15,418 nucleotides of DNA from an uncultured Collinsella sp. Its GTDB lineage: Bacteria; Actinomycetota; Coriobacteriia; Coriobacteriales; Coriobacteriaceae. The notes beneath the pieces are model-generated. The model was not told the DNA's origin. It made no database searches and worked only from the letters and a program-made list of their open reading frames with translations. The stretch spans positions 1-15,418 of the forward strand of contig CAUGJN010000026.1 in assembly GCA_959599635.1 (NCBI GenBank), written 5' to 3'. Both the position numbers and the translations under genes were made by a program. Positions 6,219 through 12,955 of this stretch are shown piece by piece (the stretch's first letter is position 1; every line of letters begins with the position of its first letter).

Positions 6219-6585
6219 AAGATTTCCTCCAAATCGAACGATCGCTTGCCGCGGGCGGGTTACCCGCAGCCTAAAACCAAGAGATAGTGGGCGCCCGTCC
6301 CCCGGCAAAGGTCGGGGCGCCCGGTGCCGATTTTCACGGTGCCGCACCGGCGAGCGGCGACGTAGCCAAGTGCGCGGAGACAAAACGCACGAAGGATACG
6401 GAAGAGAGATTGGGGTGGGCGGTGGTTACCGGAGCTATCGCTCACACCCACCCCGGGGAATGGTTAGCAAACCTGTCGTTTGGGCACGCCTCCGAAGAGG
6501 CTAGAGTGCCCGGAGTCGGGAGCGACAAGCCCGACGAAGCGCACGTTGGTACGCGAGGAGGGTTGGAGCCCCAGAACCGGGTGCT
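6219..6585. other. 367-base intergenic region between aguD and aguA, rich in stem-loops
   Basis: No gene is seen. Palindromes include GCGGGT/ACCCGC near 6255-6267, nested GGGCG/CGCCC with CCCCG/CGGGG (6289-6322), GGGGTGGG/CCCACCCC (6412-6454), GGGCAC-GCCTC-CGAA-GAGGC-TAGA-GTGCCC (6482-6511), GTCGGG/CCCGAC (6515-6535), and GCGCAC/GTACGC (6539-6554) flanked by CGACGA and GAGGAG. None is followed by a clear T-run on the minus strand, so they are more likely processing or stability elements than terminators. An internal promoter for aguA was not identified. Confidence 0.5.
6482..6511 (-). repeat. GGGCAC/GTGCCC hairpin downstream of aguD
   Basis: The outer 6-bp stem GGGCAC/GTGCCC encloses a 5-bp stem GCCTC/GAGGC with a CGAA tetraloop. 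It resembles the hairpin at 4686-4717, which also has GGGCAC, CCGAAG and GAGTGCCC. It sits about 75 bases after the aguD stop codon in the transcript. Confidence 0.45.
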
Positions 6586-8025
6586 CTAGTTCTCCTCGGC
6601 CTCGGCGGCCTCCTCAGCGAGACGCTGAGCAGCCAGCTCGGGGGTGAGACCCATGTACTCGGTCTCGCGGCCCTTGGCGCTGACGACGCGGACAACCTCG
6701 CCGATGAGCAGAAGCACGATGAAGATAACGATCATCGGGAGCTTGTCGCCAATTTCAGCGGCAGAGAACGGCACCAGCGTTGCAACGATGGCCAGGATCA
6801 GCTCGATGCAAGGGATGGCCAGCATGACCTTCATCATGGCACCCTTAAACGGGAACGTGAAGATGCGCTCGCGGTTCGGGTCGTTCTTGCGAAGGTTGAG
6901 GAACGCCGGGAACATCGGGATATAGGTGAGCAGCAGGAAGACGACGGAGGTGCCGAAGAGCATCCAGAAGACACCGTTGGAGATGGCGTCGATGGGAACC
7001 AGCTGCAGGCACAGTACCAGGGAGGCAACGATGGCGTTGACCAGGTTGGCGCCGTTGGGCATGTCGTCATCCGAGATCATCGAGGCAAAGACCTTGGGCA
7101 TGTTGCCGTGCTCGGCAGCGTAGCGAGCAACGGAGTTAACGCCGAAGGACCAAGCGGCCATGTTGGCGAACAGGGTGATCAGGAAGGCGATGCAGATGAC
7201 CTTGAAGATCATGGAGTCGCCCACCATGGTCTGGACTGCGACAATCATGCCATAGTCGGGGTCGATGGAATCGGCCGGCACAGCAGCGCCGATGCCAAAG
7301 CCAGCGAACAGGTAGATCACGGCGATGGACAGGCCACCGACGATGATAGCCTTGGGGATATCGCGAGCGGGATCGGCCATGTCGTCGGTCATGGTGCAGA
7401 TGACCTCGAAGCCCATGAAGTTAAAGATGATGATCGACAGGTAGCCGAGAGCGTTGGTGTTGGTGAGCTCGGGCAGGAAGGTGGCAGCGGACATGTCGTT
7501 CGCAAAACCGTTCTCCATGGCATACCAAATGCCCAAAGCGCCAACGATAACGGCGACGGCGACCTTGATGATGGCGCCACCGTTAAGGACCCACTCGGAG
7601 TCGGCCGCCTTGGAGCGGCCCATGAGGTAGACGATCCACACAAAGGCAAGATCGATACCCATCTTGGCGATCAAGTTGAACTCGACGCCAAAGACCATGC
7701 CCAAAATGTCGGGGAACATGGTAGCCAGCGAGGCGATCCACAGCGGGTAGTTGACCCAGTAGTAGTACGAGATGCGGGCTCCCCATTTGTCGCCCAGGCC
7801 ATCGCGTACCCAGTCGTAAATGCCGCCCTCGCCGTCATAGGTGGTACCGAGCTCGGCGACAACCATGCCGTAGGGAAGCAGGAAGGTCAGGATCAGGAAG
7901 ATCCACCAGAAGAACTGCTGGTTGCCAATGGCGGCAGCAGGAGCGGCGGCCTCGCAAACGAAGACGACGCAGATGATGGTCGAAATGACCGTCAAGAAGG
8001 AAAGCTTTTTCTTTCCGTCGCTCAT
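6586..8025 (-). CDS. aguD: Agmatine/putrescine antiporter (APC superfamily)
   Basis: Probably exchanges external agmatine for internal putrescine across the cytoplasmic membrane. The 479-residue protein has about 12 hydrophobic segments and the conserved pieces EAAAPAAAIGN, FFWWIFLILTFLLPYG, AELGTTYDGEGGIYDW, YYYWVNYPLWIASLATMFP and NFMGFEVICT typical of this APC subgroup. The C-terminus is a short acidic tail (AEEAAEAEEN). The ATG at 8025 has AAGGAG six bases upstream. Its position between putrescine carbamoyltransferase and agmatine deiminase matches aguB-aguD-aguA operons of enterococci and lactococci, which is the main reason for the substrate assignment. It is 133 bases from ptcA and 367 from aguA, wide for an operon. 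The paralogue at 2964-4373 is less securely assigned. Confidence 0.88.
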   Translation of the reverse strand: MSDGKKKLSFLTVISTIICVVFVCEAAAPAAAIGNQQFFWWIFLILTFLLPYGMVVAELGTTYDGEGGIYDWVRDGLGDKWGARISYYYWVNYPLWIASLATMFPDILGMVFGVEFNLIAKMGIDLAFVWIVYLMGRSKAADSEWVLNGGAIIKVAVAVIVGALGIWYAMENGFANDMSAATFLPELTNTNALGYLSIIIFNFMGFEVICTMTDDMADPARDIPKAIIVGGLSIAVIYLFAGFGIGAAVPADSIDPDYGMIVAVQTMVGDSMIFKVICIAFLITLFANMAAWSFGVNSVARYAAEHGNMPKVFASMISDDDMPNGANLVNAIVASLVLCLQLVPIDAISNGVFWMLFGTSVVFLLLTYIPMFPAFLNLRKNDPNRERIFTFPFKGAMMKVMLAIPCIELILAIVATLVPFSAAEIGDKLPMIVIFIVLLLIGEVVRVVSAKGRETEYMGLTPELAAQRLAEEAAEAEEN

Positions 8026-8057
8026 GATGAGCTCCTTCGCTCAGTCTTGGACAGATC

Positions 8058-8132
8058 CGAGGCCCTAAGGTATTAAGGCAATTGCTTGGGCCTCGGTGAG
8101 CGGGCGACAGGAGACGAGCATCCGCCGCCCGC
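8058..8132. repeat. Two adjacent hairpins between ptcA and aguD
   Basis: CGAGGCCC (8058-8065) pairs with GGGCCTCG (8088-8095), and GCGGGCG (8100-8106) with CGCCCGC (8126-8132). A third short palindrome, AAGCCT/AGGCTT, overlaps the ptcA stop. With no good T-run they probably stabilise or process the transcript rather than end it. Confidence 0.45.
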
Positions 8133-8158
8133 AAACGTGCTTTTAGAAGCCTTGAGGC

Positions 8159-9232
8159 TTAGAGCTGCTCGAGAGCCTCGAGAGCGGCGTGGAGCTCAGC
8201 CTTGGCGGAGTACTCGACACCCTCGTCGTTGAGCGGGGTGCGCTTGCCCAGGGCGGCAAGGAGAGCACGGATGGAGTGCTTGCGGTTCTCGGCCTCGACC
8301 CAGCACAGGGAGCGCTCGGGATCGTCCATGACCTCGTCGACGACCTCCTCGTTGCGGGTGGCCGGCAGGCAGTGCATGAACTTGGAGTTGGGGCCGGCGA
8401 AGTTCATCATGTCCATGGTGACCTGATACTTGGGATAGAACACGTCCATGTAGTTCTCGCCCGAGACCTCCTCGTCGTACAGGCCATACCACACGTCGGT
8501 GTAGATGAAGTCAGCGCCCTTGATGCACTCGATGTCGTCGGAGATGACGACCGAGCCGCCGGAGACCTTGCAGTTCTCCTCGGCGATGGCCATCATCTGC
8601 TTGCCGAACTCGGCGCGCTCCTCGACGGTGCCGACGTGCAGGCCGCCGTCGGGGATCTGGTGGCCCTTAGGTCCAAACTGGACAAACTTCATGCCGACCT
8701 TGGAGGCGATGAACATGAGGGAGACGCAGACCTGGGTGGCGTCGCCGATGAAGGCCAGGGTGCAGTCCTCGATCTTCTTGCCCTCGGGGAGGTTCTCGAG
8801 CATGGTCATGAGGTCGCCCATCTCCTGCGTGGGGTGGTTGAACTCGGACATGCCGTTGATGACGGGCACAGCGGAGCCCTCGGCGAGGCCGACGACGTCC
8901 TTGTGACGGTCAACGCGAGCCATCATGATGTCGAGCAGGTCGCCCATGACGCGAGCGGTGTCGCCCAGGGACTCGTGGCCACCGAGCTGAATGGTGCCAG
9001 GGCCATAGAACTGAGCATGGCCGCCGAGGTCGCACATAGCGGTCTCGAAGGAAAGACGGGTGCGGGTGGAGACCTGCTGGAAGATCATGCCAAGGCTCTT
9101 GTTGCGGAGCAGGTGCGGATAATAACCGTCAACCTTGATGGCCTTCTTCATTGCCAGGCCAAGATCCTCGATAGCCAGGATCTGCTCTTTGGTGAAGTCG
9201 TTGGTGTCGATGAAATCCTTAGGCAGTGCCAT
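8159..9232 (-). CDS. ptcA: Putrescine carbamoyltransferase
   Basis: Catalyses phosphorolysis of N-carbamoylputrescine to putrescine and carbamoyl phosphate in the cytoplasm. The 357-residue protein has the carbamoyl phosphate site STRTR (55-59), HPTQ (133-136) and HCLPATR (287-293). In place of the SMG loop that binds ornithine in ornithine carbamoyltransferases it has TDVWYGLYDEE (YGLY at 249-252), as in enterococcal putrescine carbamoyltransferase; this and the aguA neighbour exclude an argF call. The start at 9232 is preferred because AAAGGA lies seven bases upstream. An upstream in-frame ATG at 9313 would add 27 residues without homology. It is first in the cluster and divergent from a membrane LuxR gene. 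Alternative symbol aguB. Confidence 0.95.
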   Translation of the reverse strand: MALPKDFIDTNDFTKEQILAIEDLGLAMKKAIKVDGYYPHLLRNKSLGMIFQQVSTRTRLSFETAMCDLGGHAQFYGPGTIQLGGHESLGDTARVMGDLLDIMMARVDRHKDVVGLAEGSAVPVINGMSEFNHPTQEMGDLMTMLENLPEGKKIEDCTLAFIGDATQVCVSLMFIASKVGMKFVQFGPKGHQIPDGGLHVGTVEERAEFGKQMMAIAEENCKVSGGSVVISDDIECIKGADFIYTDVWYGLYDEEVSGENYMDVFYPKYQVTMDMMNFAGPNSKFMHCLPATRNEEVVDEVMDDPERSLCWVEAENRKHSIRALLAALGKRTPLNDEGVEYSAKAELHAALEALEQL

Positions 9233-9372
9233 GTCGATTTCCTTTCCGCCGGTCTTGCCGACTATTACTATGAGGCGCTCGTACATCACGCCTCGTGTTG
9301 ACAAGACCATCATTCACCCGTATGCAATTTTTACCTAGTTTATTCGGGATTAAAGACCGTTCACGGAGTTAC

Positions 9373-9424
9373 ACCCCCTCTAAACCTATATAAACCCGCA
9401 GGTCAAGAGTTTACAGGGGGTTTA
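9373..9424. promoter_or_regulatory. Nested inverted repeats, candidate operator for LuxR2
   Basis: ACCCCCT (9373-9379) pairs with AGGGGGT (9415-9421), and TAAACCC (9391-9397) with GGGTTTA (9418-9424). TAAACC also occurs at 9381, ten bases before the copy at 9391. The right part overlaps the expected -35 of a minus-strand promoter whose -10 would be TATATA at 9387-9392, an arrangement typical of activator-dependent promoters. Positions 9391-9415 match 1509-1533 (minus) at 20 of 25 bases. AguR, the membrane LuxR-type activator of the lactococcal agu operon, gives the biological precedent. Confidence 0.5.
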
Positions 9425-9493
9425 CCATCTAGAACCGCGAACGGTATACGGCTATGCTGTATCTCGGCGCCTAATCCGCAATGAAACGAAGGG

Positions 9494-9523
9494 TTGAGAC
9501 GTCTATATCCCACAAGGTATACA
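9494..9523 (+). promoter_or_regulatory. Promoter candidate of luxR2
   Basis: TTGAGA (9494-9499) and TATACA (9518-9523) are separated by 18 bases; transcription would start about 30 bases before the ATG at 9563. The fit to sigma-70 consensus is good but untested. Confidence 0.45.
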
Positions 9524-9562
9524 GGGCTCGGCCATAGAATAAATGAGATGGGACGGTGACAG

Positions 9563-10528
9563 ATGAACACCCTGATGTTCTTCTATACCCTAGCGATACT
9601 CGTGATCTGTATTGTGACGGCGGTGCTCTCGCTTGCCGCCTATGCCTCATCTCGTCGACGCTTCTTTATCTATGGCAGCGGCGTATTTATCTGCTATGCC
9701 ATCGAGATGACCGAGATTTTCTTTTTTGAATACACGCTGCAAAACCAGAGTTTTCCGGCCAGCGACTATTACTCAATTACCATGCCTGTTTTGCGGACCT
9801 TTGTGGCGACCGCTTCGCAGGCTTTTATTTGGCTCATTGCCATGGATTTGCTCGACAAGCATTCAAAAAAGCAGTTTGTCATTCCCGTCGCAACGTTCTT
9901 GCTGAGCGAGCTGCTGATTATCGTCGCTGTCCCCTACGGCCCCATTCATCAATGGCTCTACTACACGATGCGTCAGGTATTCCTTGTTTTCGTGGGACTA
10001 TATATCTTTTGGACGGCACGCAAGAGCACACAAGTCGAGCTGAAGGCACGCGTTAACAACCAACGAAAGCACCTGATTATCGGCGCTATTCTGGTCGGTT
10101 GCATCGTTGCCGAGGATTTCTACAACATTCTGATTGTCCCCATGAGTCTGGCGCCCTCTTGGCTGCAACTATATCTGTCCGAGCGCAACTTTAGCGAAAA
10201 CGTCTTTGCGTGTTACTTTGCCATCCTGCTTATCCTGTACGCCTACCACGTGCTTTCAATCCGCATGCAGGAGGCGCCCGAGGAAAAGAACGTCAGCGAT
10301 CTTGATCGACACATCGAAGAGCAGATGCCCTTCTATCGCAACGCCTACAAGCTCTCCAACCGTGAGACCGAAGTTATGCGTCTGGTCGTACTGGGCAAAT
10401 CGAACCAAGAGATCGCTGACGAGCTATTCCTTGCCGTGGGCACCGTCAAGACCCACATCCACAACATCCTAGTCAAAACCGAACAGCAAAACCGCACGAC
10501 GCTCATCCTCCACTTTTGGAAGCGCTGA
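9563..10528 (+). CDS. Membrane-bound LuxR-family regulator, likely activator of the agmatine cluster (luxR2)
   Basis: A 321-residue one-component regulator with about seven membrane segments (near 5-27, 34-56, 75-97, 104-124, 135-151, 170-195, 213-233) and a C-terminal LuxR/GerE helix-turn-helix (about 263-321). The latter reads LSNRETEVMRLVVLGKSN, IADELFLAVGTVKTHIHNIL. It has the same design as luxR1 at 1616-2608, sharing AEDxYxIL and LSERNFSENV, with no receiver domain. It is divergent from ptcA and so is the obvious candidate to sense agmatine or putrescine, in the role AguR plays in lactococci and enterococci; that role is inference from position and architecture. The ribosome-binding site is weak (GGGACGG about eight bases before ATG). 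A 12-bp hairpin follows the stop. Confidence 0.88.
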   Translation: MNTLMFFYTLAILVICIVTAVLSLAAYASSRRRFFIYGSGVFICYAIEMTEIFFFEYTLQNQSFPASDYYSITMPVLRTFVATASQAFIWLIAMDLLDKHSKKQFVIPVATFLLSELLIIVAVPYGPIHQWLYYTMRQVFLVFVGLYIFWTARKSTQVELKARVNNQRKHLIIGAILVGCIVAEDFYNILIVPMSLAPSWLQLYLSERNFSENVFACYFAILLILYAYHVLSIRMQEAPEEKNVSDLDRHIEEQMPFYRNAYKLSNRETEVMRLVVLGKSNQEIADELFLAVGTVKTHIHNILVKTEQQNRTTLILHFWKR

Positions 10529-10529
10529 G

Positions 10530-10557
10530 GTTACGCGGTTTTGCCAAACCGCGTAAC
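10530..10557 (+). terminator. Perfect 12-bp hairpin right after luxR2
   Basis: GTTACGCGGTTT (10530-10541) pairs with AAACCGCGTAAC (10546-10557) around a TGCC loop, starting two bases after the stop at 10528. It is probably the luxR2 transcript end or a stabilising 3' hairpin. No T-run follows, so intrinsic termination is not certain. Confidence 0.5.
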
Positions 10558-10570
10558 GGCTCGACGCTGC

Positions 10571-10668
10571 AAGCGCCCCTAGGCGGCAATCTGACGTTCA
10601 ATCGTCGGTCGCGTACCCAAGTACGCTTCCCTCCTCTTTCACGTCACCTTGCTCGCCTAGGGGCGCTT
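10571..10668 (-). repeat. Structured element, copy 2 (conserved GAGGAG/CGACGA internal loop)
   Basis: AAGCGCCCCTAGGCG (10571-10585) and CGCCTAGGGGCGCTT (10654-10668) form a perfect 15-bp stem. Inside are TGACGT/ACGTCA (10592-10597, 10641-10646) and GCGTAC/GTACGC (10611-10616, 10621-10626). Read on the minus strand, the loop between the inner helices has GAAAGAGGAGGGAA on one side and CGACGATTGA on the other, as in copy 1 at 4925-5012. It lies about 50 bases beyond the stop of the ABC permease gene on that gene's own strand, so it may form its 3' untranslated region. Confidence 0.6.
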
Positions 10669-10717
10669 TCGCTGACTTATGCTCAACCTGTGATGATTTT
10701 ACTTTTCGCTAGGCAGG

Positions 10718-12955
10718 TTACTCGCTGTAGCGGGTGGCGATGGCAGCTTGTACCATGCCGGCGCTCATGAGATAGGTCACCAGGAAGTAGCCACCATAGG
10801 CCGCCAGGAAAATCGCGCAGGTGAGGCCCACGGTGCCGGCGATGCTCATATCGCCGAATACGCTCACCAGCTCGATGATCACCTTGAGCGCCACAAAGGA
10901 GTGCGCCAAGCCCACTACCAGCGGGAACAGGAAGAATACCGCTTGCTGCGCCATCACCGAATGGCGAATCTGGCGGTCGTCACAGCCGATCTGTGCCAGC
11001 ACACGATAGCTGCGGCTGCCGTCGGCCACATTGGAGAGCTGCTGGATCGATAGGATTGCCGCGCACGCAACGACCAGTACAAAGCCAATGTAGATGGCCA
11101 GATAGCTAATCATGCCGTTCATCTGCGCTGCTTGCGTGTACATCTCGGAACGCGTGATGAAGACCCCCCACGACCCCGGCTCCTTGCCGTCAACGAGCAG
11201 ATTGTCGAGCAAGGTGTATTTAATGCTCTCGTCTGCCTCGGTCGTATCCATCCCCTGTTTGTAGTTAACGAGCAGATTACTGGAATACGGCTGCAGGTTA
11301 AGCTGGGACATCAGTTCATCGGCTACGACCACGGTACCGGGATTGCTGCCCATCGCCGAGTTGGCGATGGCCGCCGTGTCCTCGTCCGACTTATCGGTTG
11401 CGGGCTCGAGCGTATGCCCGCCCAAGGTTAGGGCATGGCCGCCAGCCATATACTTGGTGTACAGGTCGCCCAGCTCACCGCCCATATCACACGTGAGCAG
11501 ATACTGGTCGCGGCCAATGCTCACCGGCTCCTCGCCCATCATCTGGCGCAGTTTGTTGTACTGGCTCGCCGGCGTCACATACAGACCCATCGCATCGGCG
11601 TTGCTTCCCTCGAGCGCCTTGGGAAGCTTTTCGCCCATGGCCTTGCACATCTCACCCGCCACCACCGAGGGGCCCGAGCCGCCAAGCGGATAACTCAGAT
11701 ACGAATCGATCTGCACATGCTCACCGGCAACATCGGCGATATTGACCTTCTTGCCGGCCTCGTCGTTGTTGTCCGCCGACTTGCCCTTAATACCGTCTGC
11801 AACGTTATCGGGATCTTTACGATCGCCATGCCATGCAGCGTACAAATCGACCGTTGCATCGGCCAGCACCATGCGATCGGCCTCAGACGGATTGACATAC
11901 TCCTTGTAGTAGTCGAGCGTTTCGGGCGTGTAATAGACATACGTCTGAGACACGTCAACAGGGTTATAGCGCTCCAGATTTTCGTTCATCACGTTGGCAA
12001 TCGACATACCGCAGGTCACCGAGGTAATGGCCAAAAACAGAATCATCGCGATGACGCCCATCGAAAAGCACACCGTGTTGACCTTGGCCGCAAGCTGGCG
12101 CACAGTAAACATGTTGAGGCCGCGCCAATACACGCCGCGCAGGCTCTGCAGCAGCTTGATGAGCATGCCCGAGAGTCCCCAGAACAGGGCAAAGGTGCCC
12201 ACCGTAACCATAGCGGTCGTAATGCCAAACTGGCTCATGGCCCCGTCCAGCTTGTCGCCCGTCTCGGTTAGCGGGAACCCATCACGCAGCAGACGGTAAT
12301 AGGCCACGCCCACAAGTAGCACGCCCACGGTAAAGATGGCAATCGCGATCCAGGGATTGCGCGTCTTGATGCTCTCGTTGCGGCGCTCGGCACCCATAAG
12401 CTCGATGAGTTTGGTGCGACGCACGGCGCGAAGGTTCAGCAGGAGCGTGAGCACAAACATTACGAGCATGCAGGCAAGGGTCAGGTTGAACGCATGCACC
12501 GAGAAGAAGAAATGAAAATCGGCGATCTGCGTCTTAAAGAGCGAGGCCGTAAAGAATGTCATAAGCTGGGAGAGTCCCACACCCAGCACAATGCCGGCGA
12601 CAAAGGCCACGACCGATACTATCACGGTCTCGAGCGCCATGATTGTGGCGACGCGCCCGCGCCCCATGCCGAGCACCTGGTACAGGCCAAACTCCTTTTT
12701 GCGGCGTTTCATGATGAAGTTATTGGCGTACACCATCAAAAAGGCCATGACACCGGCCAAAAAGTACGTCAGGTAGCCGAGCATGCTGCCCATAACCTGC
12801 GCCAAGCCCTTTTCATCGATTCCGGCGATGTCGACCTGCATCGAGATGGTGTTAAAGGCATAGAAGACCGTGACGCCCAGGGTGAGCGTCAAAAGGTAGA
12901 CGAGGTAGTCGCGGCCGGCACGGCGGACGTTGCCCCAAGCGAGTTTACAGAGCAT
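10718..12955 (-). CDS. BceB-type ABC transporter permease (FtsX family)
   Basis: Membrane subunit of a peptide-antibiotic resistance/sensing ABC transporter of the BceAB type. The 745-residue protein opens with MLCKLAWGNVRRAGRDYLVY, typical of this family. I count ten hydrophobic segments (near 18-38, 60-78, 106-130, 155-178, 202-220, 246-270, 296-318, 616-638, 670-695, 706-730). A large extracellular domain of roughly 295 residues (320-615) lies between helices 7 and 8, the arrangement that distinguishes BceB from other FtsX proteins. I prefer the ATG at 12955, with GGTGAGG six bases before it, over the GTG at 12967. The start overlaps the ATPase stop in ATGCTCTGTAA, so the two are translationally coupled. 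No two-component system of the BceRS type is adjacent. The exported or bound peptide is unknown. Confidence 0.9.
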   Translation of the reverse strand: MLCKLAWGNVRRAGRDYLVYLLTLTLGVTVFYAFNTISMQVDIAGIDEKGLAQVMGSMLGYLTYFLAGVMAFLMVYANNFIMKRRKKEFGLYQVLGMGRGRVATIMALETVIVSVVAFVAGIVLGVGLSQLMTFFTASLFKTQIADFHFFFSVHAFNLTLACMLVMFVLTLLLNLRAVRRTKLIELMGAERRNESIKTRNPWIAIAIFTVGVLLVGVAYYRLLRDGFPLTETGDKLDGAMSQFGITTAMVTVGTFALFWGLSGMLIKLLQSLRGVYWRGLNMFTVRQLAAKVNTVCFSMGVIAMILFLAITSVTCGMSIANVMNENLERYNPVDVSQTYVYYTPETLDYYKEYVNPSEADRMVLADATVDLYAAWHGDRKDPDNVADGIKGKSADNNDEAGKKVNIADVAGEHVQIDSYLSYPLGGSGPSVVAGEMCKAMGEKLPKALEGSNADAMGLYVTPASQYNKLRQMMGEEPVSIGRDQYLLTCDMGGELGDLYTKYMAGGHALTLGGHTLEPATDKSDEDTAAIANSAMGSNPGTVVVADELMSQLNLQPYSSNLLVNYKQGMDTTEADESIKYTLLDNLLVDGKEPGSWGVFITRSEMYTQAAQMNGMISYLAIYIGFVLVVACAAILSIQQLSNVADGSRSYRVLAQIGCDDRQIRHSVMAQQAVFFLFPLVVGLAHSFVALKVIIELVSVFGDMSIAGTVGLTCAIFLAAYGGYFLVTYLMSAGMVQAAIATRYSE

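Larger units (their letters stand above)
9233..9562. other. Divergent control region of ptcA and luxR2
   Basis: This 330-base region holds no gene. It contains a plus-strand promoter candidate for luxR2 (9494-9523), a minus-strand TATATA (9387-9392) that could be the -10 of ptcA, and between them nested inverted repeats (9373-9424). GGTATAC occurs twice (9443-9449 and 9516-9522). The ptcA leader would be about 150 bases. Confidence 0.6.

Noticed and set aside
6219..6383. Longer agmatine deiminase start at 6383
   Set aside because: The added residues are basic and low-complexity, while the ATG at 6218 has GGAGGA and begins where the family's N-terminus begins.
8159..9232. Ornithine carbamoyltransferase (argF) call
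   Set aside because: YGLY replaces the ornithine-binding SMG loop, HCLPATR is present, and the gene is clustered with agmatine deiminase.
5391..9301. Long open frames on the plus strand opposite aguA, aguD and ptcA
   Set aside because: Their translations are low-complexity (Val/Asp/Gly/Leu/His-rich) without known motifs. They arise from the strong codon bias of the real genes on the minus strand.
10748..12271. Plus-strand frames opposite the ABC permease gene
   Set aside because: His/Arg/Gln-rich shadows of a clear BceB-type permease on the minus strand.
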